64,000 nt of DNA from contig CP051233.1 of assembly GCA_017792425.1 (NCBI GenBank), positions 585,457 through 649,456 of the forward strand, in the 5' to 3' direction. A program made the translations under genes and the position numbers. This DNA is from Thalassovita sp. Its GTDB lineage: Bacteria > Pseudomonadota > Alphaproteobacteria > Rhodobacterales > Rhodobacteraceae. Under the pieces are notes generated by a model. It was not told where the DNA came from, made no database searches, and saw only the letters and a list, made by a program, of their open reading frames with translations. Below are positions 8,229-17,587 of this stretch, one piece after another; positions within the stretch are counted from its first letter, which is position 1, and each line of letters starts with the position of its first letter.

Positions 8229-9251
8229 ATGGGCTATAAGGTCGTTGTTGCCGGCGCCACGGGGAATGTGGGCCGTGAAATGCTGAATATCCTGGCGGAA
8301 CGTCAGTTCCCGGTGGATGAAATTACCGCACTGGCCAGCAGGAAATCGCTGGGCACCGAGGTCAGCTTTGGCGACAAGACCCTGACTACCAAGGATCTGG
8401 ACACTTTCGATTTCACCGGCTGGGACATCGCCCTGTTCGCTGTGGGTTCGGAAGCCACCAAGAAATACGCACCCAAGGCGGCAGCCGCTGGCTGTGTGGT
8501 GATCGACAACTCGTCGCTGTATCGCTACGACCCGGAAATCCCGTTGATCGTGCCGGAATGCAACCCGCAGGCCATCCACGATTACAAGAACAAGAACATC
8601 ATCGCGAACCCCAACTGCTCGACCGCGCAGATGGTTGTCGCGCTGAAGCCGCTGCATGACCGCGCCAAGGTCAAGCGCGTTGTCGTCTCGACCTACCAGT
8701 CGGTGTCGGGCGCAGGCAAGGACGGCATGGACGAGCTGTGGGAGCAGACCAAGGCCGTGTACAACCCCACCGCGGACGTGCCGGCGAAGAAGTTCCAAAA
8801 GGAAATCGCCTTTAACGTCATTCCGCAGATCGACGTCTTCATGGAAGACGGCTCGACCAAGGAAGAGTGGAAGATGGTTGTCGAGACCAAGAAGATCGTC
8901 GATCCCGCGATCAAGGTCACCGCAACCTGCGTGCGCGTGCCGGTGTTTGTCGGCCACTCGGAAGCGATCAACATCGAGTTCGAAGAGTTTCTGGACGAGG
9001 ACGAAGCCCGGGATATCCTGCGCGAGTCGCCGGGCATCATGGTAATCGACAAGCGCGAACCCGGCGGCTACGTGACGCCGAAGGAATGCGTGGGGGATTA
9101 CGCCACCTTCATCAGCCGTATCCGCCAGGATTCGACGATTGAGAACGGTCTGAACCTGTGGTGCGTCAGCGACAACCTGCGCAAGGGGGCCGCGCTGAAC
9201 GCCGTGCAGATCGCCGAACTGTTGGGCCGTGAGGTTCTGAAAAAGGGCTGA
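8229..9251 (+). CDS. asd: Aspartate-semialdehyde dehydrogenase
   Basis: This 340-aa enzyme reduces beta-aspartyl phosphate to aspartate semialdehyde with NADPH, feeding lysine/diaminopimelate, threonine and methionine synthesis. The N-terminal GATGNVG (9-15) is the nucleotide loop and NPNCSTAQM carries the catalytic Cys130. AAAGGAGT lies upstream of ATG 8229. The gene stands alone, flanked by the MFS gene and its own strong terminator. dapA and dapB of the same lysine branch lie elsewhere in the window. Confidence 0.96.
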   Translation: MGYKVVVAGATGNVGREMLNILAERQFPVDEITALASRKSLGTEVSFGDKTLTTKDLDTFDFTGWDIALFAVGSEATKKYAPKAAAAGCVVIDNSSLYRYDPEIPLIVPECNPQAIHDYKNKNIIANPNCSTAQMVVALKPLHDRAKVKRVVVSTYQSVSGAGKDGMDELWEQTKAVYNPTADVPAKKFQKEIAFNVIPQIDVFMEDGSTKEEWKMVVETKKIVDPAIKVTATCVRVPVFVGHSEAINIEFEEFLDEDEARDILRESPGIMVIDKREPGGYVTPKECVGDYATFISRIRQDSTIENGLNLWCVSDNLRKGAALNAVQIAELLGREVLKKG

Positions 9252-9276
9252 GTTCCAACTTGGCTGCAGGAATTTC

Positions 9277-9312
9277 AACCCCGCCCGCAATTCTGTGGGC
9301 GGGGTTTTTTTA
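9277..9312 (+). terminator. Rho-independent terminator of asd
   Basis: AACCCCGCCC pairs with GGGCGGGGTT through an 8-bp perfect GC stem that extends inward by GCA/TGT to an ATTC loop, followed by seven T. It begins 25 nt after the asd stop. Confidence 0.92.
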
Positions 9313-9322
9313 AGGGGCGAAA

Positions 9323-10324
9323 ATGCAGATTTCACCGCGTGTTATCGTGAAAAGCCTTTTGCATGGGCATCGTCCCAGAAAGGCGGCGCGCTATTGCCCG
9401 CCAGGAGTGGATGATCTGTCCCGCTTTCTGTCGTATCTAGAGCGCAAACGGTTGTGCGACACGTCGAATGCCGCCGCGCATACTGTGTTCAACAACAAAC
9501 TTTTCTTTCCTGCGACCTTGGGGAAATGGTCCGGTCTGGCGCCCAGGAACATCTTTTTCCTGCAGAATGGCCGCTGCTATGACATTCGCTCAGATGACTG
9601 GCGGATTGCAGACCCGCTGGATTTGATGGCCGAGGTGGGCGGCCGTTTCGTGGTCAAGCCGCTGGACAGTCGTAAAAGCCGTGGCGTGCATTTCTTGTCG
9701 GTGTTGGACGGGCAGGTTGACGTGGATGGGAAACCTGCCTGTCGAGAGCAGGTGCTGGCGCTCGCGCTTGGTCGTGCGGGCAGTATCGGATGCCGTTTCG
9801 TGGAGCAGCACCCGGACCAGTCGGCCATTTTTCCGGGCGTTACCCATACGTTGCGCATGTTCACCTATCATGACGAGTTGTCGGGGCAGGGGCGTGTGTT
9901 ACGTACCGTGTTGCGCTGCGGCAGCGCGTCGTCTGCCCCGTTCGAGGCGGTTTCACGCGGCGGGATGATCGCACCCGTCGACCAGATTGCCGGAACCTAC
10001 GGACCGCTGACGCAATTCGTTGGCAAGGGGACTTTGGGCAAAGTGGACCGCTTTACCCACGTTGCCCACCCCGACACCGGAATAACTGTCGAAGGCCGGC
10101 GGGTTCCGAACTGGCGCATCATCCGCGAAACGATGACCGAATTGGTAACGGCGTTGCCGCTGTTTGAATTTGTAGGCTGGGATATTGTTCCAACCCTTGA
10201 TGGGTTCGCAATCCTAGAAGCAAATGACCGCCCCAGCATGGACACCCCGCAATACCTGGCGCCGTTGCTGGATGATCAGCCATTCCGGGACTGGATGACG
10301 CGGCGCGGTATCTTGCGGCGATAA
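9323..10324 (+). CDS. Sugar-transfer-associated ATP-grasp family protein
   Basis: This 333-aa protein resembles the ATP-grasp family found next to capsule and exopolysaccharide glycosyltransferases. Visible motifs are the ATP-binding lysine segment FVVKPLDSRKSRGVH (about 110-124), a central THTLRMFTY, an arginine-rich LRTVLRCG, and the metal-binding end GWDIVPTLDGFAILEANDRPS (near 293-313). The reaction would be ATP-dependent ligation of a carboxylate to an amine or hydroxyl. No glycosyltransferase or polymer gene lies beside it: asd's terminator is immediately upstream and a convergent carbonic anhydrase follows. Substrate unknown; the family call is from motif pattern. Confidence 0.75.
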   Translation: MQISPRVIVKSLLHGHRPRKAARYCPPGVDDLSRFLSYLERKRLCDTSNAAAHTVFNNKLFFPATLGKWSGLAPRNIFFLQNGRCYDIRSDDWRIADPLDLMAEVGGRFVVKPLDSRKSRGVHFLSVLDGQVDVDGKPACREQVLALALGRAGSIGCRFVEQHPDQSAIFPGVTHTLRMFTYHDELSGQGRVLRTVLRCGSASSAPFEAVSRGGMIAPVDQIAGTYGPLTQFVGKGTLGKVDRFTHVAHPDTGITVEGRRVPNWRIIRETMTELVTALPLFEFVGWDIVPTLDGFAILEANDRPSMDTPQYLAPLLDDQPFRDWMTRRGILRR

Positions 10325-10342
10325 GGAAGGGGTCTGTGGTTT

Positions 10343-10993
10343 TCAGACCGCCTTGTATTGATTGCTGACCGGATCGAAATATTCCAAGCTGCCATTGCCG
10401 ATATCGTGCCACAGCCCGTGCAACGAAAGATTGCCGTCGTCTGTTGCCGCTTTCACGAACGGGAAGGTCATCAGGTTTTCCAGAGAGGTTAGCACTGCCT
10501 GCTTTTCCAAAGCACGATTGCGTTCGGCCTCGTCTTCGATGTGCTTCACCTTCTCGAATCCAGGGCGCAGAATGTCCATCCAACGGCCTACGAAAGAGGT
10601 CTTTTCTTCCAGTTCCGGCGCATGACCGGTGCACATGGCGTGGCAACCGGCAACGCCGCCGCACAGGGAATGCCCCATGACCACGATATGCGAAACCTTA
10701 AGGGCGGTTACAGCGTATTCCACCGCCGCCGAGGTGCCGTGCTGGCTGCCATCGGGTTCGTAGGGTGGAACCAGGTTGGCGATGTTGCGGTGGATAAAGA
10801 ATTCGCCCTGGTCCGCCCCGAACAAGGCCGTGACATGCACCCGCGAGTCGCAACAGGAAATCACCATCGCCCGTGGGCGCTGACCTTCTTCAGCCAGGCG
10901 GCGGTACCAGCTTTGGTTTTCCGAATAGGTCGTGGCCTTCCAGCCGTGGTAACGTTGGACCAGATAGCTGGGCAGGGGCTTGGCATGTTGCAT
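10343..10993 (-). CDS. Beta-class carbonic anhydrase
   Basis: This is a 216-aa enzyme for CO2/bicarbonate interconversion. Zinc ligands are Cys47 (CCDSR), His108 and Cys111 (GHSLCGG), with the Asp49-Arg51 dyad intact, so it should be active. The frame is open about 56 codons further upstream, but the ATG at 10993 has AAGGAAA before it and the family begins there. It converges on the ATP-grasp gene (18 nt apart). A short GGTCTG/CAGACC hairpin overlaps its end. Confidence 0.94.
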   Translation of the reverse strand: MQHAKPLPSYLVQRYHGWKATTYSENQSWYRRLAEEGQRPRAMVISCCDSRVHVTALFGADQGEFFIHRNIANLVPPYEPDGSQHGTSAAVEYAVTALKVSHIVVMGHSLCGGVAGCHAMCTGHAPELEEKTSFVGRWMDILRPGFEKVKHIEDEAERNRALEKQAVLTSLENLMTFPFVKAATDDGNLSLHGLWHDIGNGSLEYFDPVSNQYKAV

Positions 10994-11145
10994 GTCGGTT
11001 TCCTTGCGTTCGTGCTTCTGGTCAGATGAGATACCCTGCATTTGAGGGGTTTTCGAGGGAAAACTATCTGAGGGTTCAACCTTTTGGGAACCAGTTTGGC
11101 TACATGGTCCAACCTGGCCGTGGGGGCCGAAACTGGGGTGAGACC

Positions 11146-11526
11146 GTGAAACGCATATCAATCCTGAAACCGGAAGAGTCCATTCGATTGGACACTGGCC
11201 TGTTGGGGGAACTCTTCATGGAACTGGGTGCCAATGGGGCAGAGGATGTCGTTTGCCGCGCCATCGAGGAACTGTCGCAGCGTCTGACCGAGGCGGAAAG
11301 ACTGTACCAGTCCGCCGCCTATTCCGATTTGCGCAAAACTGTACGCTCCTTGGTGGGGATTGCGGACCAGGTGGGCATGTGGGGCCTGGCGCGCGGGGCG
11401 TTGCATGTTGTCGATTGCATAGATCGGGGCGATCCGGTGGCGTTGGCGGCCACGCATGAACGTCTTTTGCGGGTTGCAGAGGGGTCGTTGGCCGCTGCGT
11501 GGGATCTGCAAGGGTTGTCTGTCTAG
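11146..11526 (+). CDS. Hypothetical helical protein, 126 aa
   Basis: I do not recognise a named family. The protein is soluble and predicted mostly helical, with a repeated pattern of hydrophobic residues (LLGELFMELGANGAEDVV, IEELSQRLTEAERLYQ) and a single conserved-looking HVVD in the second half. The helix arrangement faintly recalls histidine phosphotransfer domains, but I see no clear phospho-His motif. The start is taken as GTG 11146 (GGGGTGAG upstream); a longer frame overlapping the carbonic anhydrase gene antisense is unlikely. It sits directly upstream of the aminopeptidase promoter. Confidence 0.6.
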   Translation: MKRISILKPEESIRLDTGLLGELFMELGANGAEDVVCRAIEELSQRLTEAERLYQSAAYSDLRKTVRSLVGIADQVGMWGLARGALHVVDCIDRGDPVALAATHERLLRVAEGSLAAAWDLQGLSV

Positions 11527-11531
11527 CCCCC

Positions 11532-11559
11532 TTGAAGGTGCCGCAGAAGGGCGTAGGCT
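11532..11559 (+). promoter_or_regulatory. Predicted promoter of the M17 aminopeptidase gene
   Basis: TTGAAG (11532-11537), 16-nt spacer, TAGGCT (11554-11559). The spacer itself matches that of the promoter at 30836-30863 in 12 of 16 positions, including TGCCG and AGGGCG, and both are followed by AAAACAAC. Confidence 0.5.
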
Positions 11560-11587
11560 GCAGAAAACAACCCAATGGGGCCTTCGT

Positions 11588-12973
11588 ATGAGCTTGACCT
11601 TCGCCGTTTCGACACCCGATGCTATTCCCGTCCATGTGCTGGAGCCCGACAGCGTCAGTGACTGGGTATCGGGGCAACCGGCGAACATCGCCCAGTGGGT
11701 CAAGGCGAACGGGTTCAAGGGGGCGCTTGGAAAGGCGTTGCTGATACCCGGCGCGGACGGGTCTGCGGCGGCAGTTCTGGCAGGATACGGAACGGACGCG
11801 CAACGTCAGCGCGGGCGGTTCCATCTGGCGGCCATCGCAGCCGCCCTTCCTGCGGGCGTGTATCGCTTTGCTGCTGGTCTGCCTGCGGATAAGGCAGAGG
11901 AAGAAGCCCTTGGCTGGCTGCTGGCAGGTTATGTATTTGATCGCTACCGTGTGCAAACGGGGGCGACGGCGCGTCTGGTCGCGCCCGAGGGCGTAGATGG
12001 GGATCGGCTGGAAATCATCGCTGCCGGCGAAACCCTGACCAGGGATCTGATCAACACTCCCGCCAGTGACATGGGGCCGGATGCCTTGGAAAAGGCAGCG
12101 CGGGATCTGGCATTTGCACATGGGGCAAAGATCAGCCTGACCACGGGCGACGAACTGCTAGAGAAGAATTTTCCGATGATCCACGCCGTGGGTCGGGCTG
12201 CCGCGCAGGCGCCGCGCTTGATTGATCTGACCTGGGGCGGATCCGGCCCGTCGCTGGTGCTGGTCGGAAAAGGGGTTTGCTTTGACACCGGTGGCTTGAA
12301 CCTGAAACCCGCGTCCTCGATGGGGTTGATGAAAAAAGACATGGGCGGCGCTGCCACAGTTCTGGGCTTGGCGCATATGATCATGGCGCTGGGACTGAAA
12401 CTCCGGCTGCGGGTTCTGATCCCGGCGGTGGAAAACAGCGTTGCAGGCAACGCCTTTCGGCCCGGAGACATCCTGTCCAGCCGCAAGGGACTGACCGTGG
12501 AAATCAACAACACCGATGCCGAAGGCAGGCTGGTGCTGGCCGACGCCCTGGCGCTGGGGGCCGAGGGTGATCCTGACCTCATGATTTCCATGGCGACATT
12601 GACCGGTGCCGCGCGCGTGGCGGTTGGTCCAGACCTGTCGCCGTTCTTTACCGACGATGAAAACGTAGTGGGGGCCTTATCGAAAGCGGCGGCGCGCGTT
12701 GCCGATCCGGTTTGGCGCTTGCCGTTTTGGGATCCGTACGAGGCAGACCTGGAGCCGGGCATTGCCGACCTGGACAATGCACCCAAGACGGGTTTCGCAG
12801 GGGCTATCACGGCGGCCCTGTTCCTGCGCCGGTTCGCGGGTGTGGGGGCACGCTATACCCATTTCGATATCTATGGCTGGAACCCGACGGCCAAACCGGC
12901 CCGACCGAAAGGCGGGGTCGGAATGGGCGCGCGTGCGCTGCTGGAAGCGTTGCCCGATCTGCTGGGGGTATAA
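11588..12973 (+). CDS. M17 leucyl aminopeptidase family protein
   Basis: This is a 461-aa cytosolic metallo-aminopeptidase that removes N-terminal residues from peptides. The C-terminal catalytic domain has VGKGVCFDTGG (227-237) with metal-binding Lys229 and Asp, DMGGAATV at 251-258, and the signature NTDAEGRL at 308-315. The N-terminal domain is short and divergent, as in the PepB-like/Rhodobacterales subgroup. The start is ATG 11588; the longer frame runs into the preceding gene. The NlpC/P60 gene follows after 2 nt, so the two are co-transcribed, which suggests a shared role in peptide or murein-peptide turnover. Confidence 0.93.
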   Translation: MSLTFAVSTPDAIPVHVLEPDSVSDWVSGQPANIAQWVKANGFKGALGKALLIPGADGSAAAVLAGYGTDAQRQRGRFHLAAIAAALPAGVYRFAAGLPADKAEEEALGWLLAGYVFDRYRVQTGATARLVAPEGVDGDRLEIIAAGETLTRDLINTPASDMGPDALEKAARDLAFAHGAKISLTTGDELLEKNFPMIHAVGRAAAQAPRLIDLTWGGSGPSLVLVGKGVCFDTGGLNLKPASSMGLMKKDMGGAATVLGLAHMIMALGLKLRLRVLIPAVENSVAGNAFRPGDILSSRKGLTVEINNTDAEGRLVLADALALGAEGDPDLMISMATLTGAARVAVGPDLSPFFTDDENVVGALSKAAARVADPVWRLPFWDPYEADLEPGIADLDNAPKTGFAGAITAALFLRRFAGVGARYTHFDIYGWNPTAKPARPKGGVGMGARALLEALPDLLGV

Positions 12974-12975
12974 TC

Positions 12976-13833
12976 ATGGATCGCCGCCTGACCCCGGCCA
13001 ATGCCCGTGTCGCCGCCGCCCATCTGCGTGGCAAGGTCGATGCGCCGGTTTATGTTGAAGGGCGGTCAAAGGTTATCGCGGTTCCCGTGGCCGATCTGTT
13101 GTCCGCCCCACATGGCCGACGTGAAAGGCAACTGCTGATGGGCGAACGCGTATCCGTCTACGAAGAGCGCGCGGGCTGGGCATTTGTGCAGGCCGATAAG
13201 GACGGGTATGTCGGCTATCTGTTGAACGAACACCTGGAAGAGCGTAGACCCGCAACCCATTGGATCGTGTCCCGTGCATCGCATCTGTACACAGAGCCAG
13301 ACATGAAAAGCCATGAATGGATGTGTCTGAGCATGGGATCGCAGTTCCGGGTGATCGGCGAAACCGGCGGGTTTTTCGAAACTCCGCTGGGCTATGTGCC
13401 CAGACCGCATATGCGTCCGTTGGACAGGCAGGCGGACGACCCGGTCGAAGTGGCAGAGCGCTACCTGGGGGTGCCTTACCTGTGGGGCGGAAACAGTATC
13501 TGGGGAATAGACTGTTCCGGTTTGGTCACGGCGGCCTGTTACGGCTGCGGCATTTCTTGCCCTGGCGACAGTGACCTGCAAGAGGCCGGGTTGGGCCGGC
13601 CGCTGGCAGAGGCGGCTAGATTGCGCCGGGGGGATTTGCTGTTCTGGAAAGGCCATGTCGCACTGGTGGCAGGCAAGGGCATGCTGATCCATGCAAATGC
13701 TCATCACATGTCCGTCACGTCAGAACCGATTGACCTTGTCATGGAACGGATCGCTGCCCAAGGGGGCGGGCCGGTAACGTCCCGCCGCAGACTGACTATG
13801 GCCAGACCCGCCTTGACAGCAAGGGGGCTTTAG
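12976..13833 (+). CDS. NlpC/P60 cysteine peptidase with SH3b domains
   Basis: This is a 285-aa cell-wall endopeptidase related to gamma-D-glutamyl-diamino acid peptidases. The region at 35-90 and a second at 95-145 look like bacterial SH3 domains; the C-terminal NlpC/P60 domain has Cys180 (GIDCSG), His227 (KGHVAL) and His239 (LIHANAHH), so the triad is intact. No signal peptide is evident, as in the recycling enzymes that act on murein peptides in the cytoplasm. It follows the aminopeptidase by 2 nt, consistent with sequential trimming of muropeptides. Its stop overlaps the convergent dehydrogenase gene by 4 nt. Confidence 0.9.
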   Translation: MDRRLTPANARVAAAHLRGKVDAPVYVEGRSKVIAVPVADLLSAPHGRRERQLLMGERVSVYEERAGWAFVQADKDGYVGYLLNEHLEERRPATHWIVSRASHLYTEPDMKSHEWMCLSMGSQFRVIGETGGFFETPLGYVPRPHMRPLDRQADDPVEVAERYLGVPYLWGGNSIWGIDCSGLVTAACYGCGISCPGDSDLQEAGLGRPLAEAARLRRGDLLFWKGHVALVAGKGMLIHANAHHMSVTSEPIDLVMERIAAQGGGPVTSRRRLTMARPALTARGL

Positions 13834-14768
13834 AACGGCAGCGTCTGCTTGATCTTGGTCAGCGCAACCAGGGCTTCATCGCGGGCACTCTCCAGCGAGG
13901 GAACGTCGTGTCCCTGCAGTTCCTGTTCCAGCCCTGCAACCAGTTTTTCGATCAGGTCGGCAGTCAACGCCGGATGTCCCAGATCCTGCCAGCGGGCTTC
14001 TTGCGTAGGCCCCAGATGCTCCAGATAGCGACGGTATCCGCCTTGCCCACCCCCCAGGTGATAGATCATGTGCGGACCCATCAAACCCCATCGCATCCCC
14101 GGGCCATAGGCAATGGCGCGATCCACATCGGCGACAGAGGCAATGCCTTCGGCGACGATATTCACGGCTTCGCGGTAGAGGGCTGCGGTCAGGCGGTTTG
14201 CAAGGTGGCCTGGGCGTTCCTTTTGCACGCAGATCGTGACCCGGTTCAGCGATTGATAAAACGCGTCGGCTTTGCGCAGGGCCTCGGGTGTGGTCGCGCG
14301 CCCCGCGACCAGTTCAACCAACGGCAAAAGGTGGGGTGGGTTCATCGGGTGCGCGACCAGGATGCGCTCAGGATGCCGCGCGCCTGTCTGAATGTCGGAT
14401 GCCAGCAGCGAAGAGGTCGAAGAGGCGATGATCACATCCGAGGACAGAATGCTTTCTGCCTGCGAAACAATGGTGCGTTTCGCGTCTATCCTATCGGGTC
14501 CACATTCCTGCACGAAATCCACCCCGGCGCAGGCCGCTGAAATCTCGGTGACCACCGCAAGCCTGTGCAACGGCGCGTCGCGCAGCAGCTCTGGCACCAA
14601 TTCCTGCAGATGCGGCCAGGCGCGGACAATGAACTCCATGCAGCGGTCTTTGGTTTCCGGGTCGGGGTCTGCGATGCGCACGTTGTGGCCGTAGGCAAGG
14701 AACAGCGCGGCCCAGCTTGCGCCGATCAAACCGCCGCCGAGAACGGCAATCGAGAAGGGTTTGGTCAC
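13830..14768 (-). CDS. 3-hydroxyacyl-CoA dehydrogenase-like NAD-binding protein
   Basis: This 312-aa protein has the HAD two-domain layout: N-terminal Rossmann VLGGGLIGASWA (GxGxxG near 11-16), SSTSSLLASD and HPMNPPHLLPLVEL with the catalytic His, then a helical C-terminal domain with RPGHLANRLTAALYREA. The size and HPMNPP motif fit carnitine dehydrogenase / lambda-crystallin / short 3-hydroxyacid dehydrogenases, which act on free hydroxy acids rather than only CoA esters. Which substrate is used is not clear. The DUF2794 gene ends 4 nt upstream of its start, so they share a transcript. Confidence 0.85.
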   Translation of the reverse strand: MTKPFSIAVLGGGLIGASWAALFLAYGHNVRIADPDPETKDRCMEFIVRAWPHLQELVPELLRDAPLHRLAVVTEISAACAGVDFVQECGPDRIDAKRTIVSQAESILSSDVIIASSTSSLLASDIQTGARHPERILVAHPMNPPHLLPLVELVAGRATTPEALRKADAFYQSLNRVTICVQKERPGHLANRLTAALYREAVNIVAEGIASVADVDRAIAYGPGMRWGLMGPHMIYHLGGGQGGYRRYLEHLGPTQEARWQDLGHPALTADLIEKLVAGLEQELQGHDVPSLESARDEALVALTKIKQTLPF

Positions 14769-14772
14769 ACGT

Positions 14773-15117
14773 TCACTCCACCGGGCGGATCAATTTCCGT
14801 TCCAGAACGCGCAGCACCGTCGGCAGGTCATGGCCGCGTTTCAGTACCTGCCCGTCGAAATTGATGACTGCATACATTCCCTGCCGATTACGCAGCTTGG
14901 GGTGCTTTTCAATTCGGTACAGCGGGTTTTCCGCGGTGCGCCTGAATACGGCAAAAACCGCCATGTCTGTCAGGCAGGAAATTCCATAGTCTCGCCATAA
15001 CCCCGCAGCCACCATACGCCCATAAAGCCCCAGGATCACGCCCAGCTCTTTCCGATCGAACGCCACTTTTTCTGGCGTGCCGGGGCGCGGAAATGGTGAT
15101 GGGGTCTGCAGGTTCAT
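14773..15117 (-). CDS. DUF2794 family protein
   Basis: This is a 114-aa protein matching my memory of DUF2794, an alphaproteobacterial family: FDRKELGVILGLYGRMVAAGLWRDY-like core, AVFAVFRRTAENPLYRIEKHP, and a C-terminal GQVLKRGHDLPTVLRVLERK. No transmembrane segment and no catalytic motif are visible. The function is unknown. It lies just upstream of the HAD-like gene on the same strand and after the pnp terminator. Confidence 0.8.
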   Translation of the reverse strand: MNLQTPSPFPRPGTPEKVAFDRKELGVILGLYGRMVAAGLWRDYGISCLTDMAVFAVFRRTAENPLYRIEKHPKLRNRQGMYAVINFDGQVLKRGHDLPTVLRVLERKLIRPVE

Positions 15118-15205
15118 GAATTCAGGGTCGCTCTAATCCGGTTGCAAATCAAGCCTTCACGTTTTCAGGCGCGGACAAGGCGCGCCCTGGCCAGCGTTCA
15201 GGATG

Positions 15206-15238
15206 AAAAAACACCCGGCACGTTTCCATGCCGGGTGT
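15206..15238 (-). terminator. Rho-independent terminator of pnp
   Basis: On the minus strand ACACCCGGCA pairs with TGCCGGGTGT around an 8-nt loop and is followed by six T. It lies about 40 nt after the pnp stop and separates pnp from the DUF2794 gene. Confidence 0.92.
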
Positions 15239-15276
15239 CCGTAGCCAATTGGCTATCGAAGAAGTGCCGAAGGAAC

Positions 15277-17418
<2,142 letters not shown>

Positions 17419-17433
17419 CGTCGTATCCTAATT

Positions 17434-17462
17434 GGGAGCACTCCCGGCCCTCCGGGTCTCCC
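17434..17462 (-). promoter_or_regulatory. Nested hairpin in the pnp leader
   Basis: An inner stem CCCGG/CCGGG (17443-17447 with 17452-17456) sits inside an outer GGGAG/CTCCC (17434-17438 with 17458-17462). It ends about 15 nt upstream of the pnp start. pnp leaders are known to form RNase III-sensitive stems; assigning that role here is inference. Confidence 0.35.
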
Positions 17463-17587
17463 GTTTGCATGGCGGCCCCATTGCCGCCGACCCCTGTCAT
17501 CCTAACTCACGACGCCGGGGTCCGGGCGTCATCTCTCAGATGGAAGGGCCATATATGAAAATGCAGCGATAGGAAAGCGTAGAGTTA

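Noticed and set aside
10330..10350. GGTCTG/CAGACC hairpin between the ATP-grasp and carbonic anhydrase genes as a terminator.
   Set aside because: The stem is only 6 bp, has no following T-run and overlaps the carbonic anhydrase coding end.
10994..11161. Upstream extension of the carbonic anhydrase frame.
   Set aside because: The extra 56 codons overlap the divergent gene's start, have no family similarity, and ATG 10993 has its own ribosome site.
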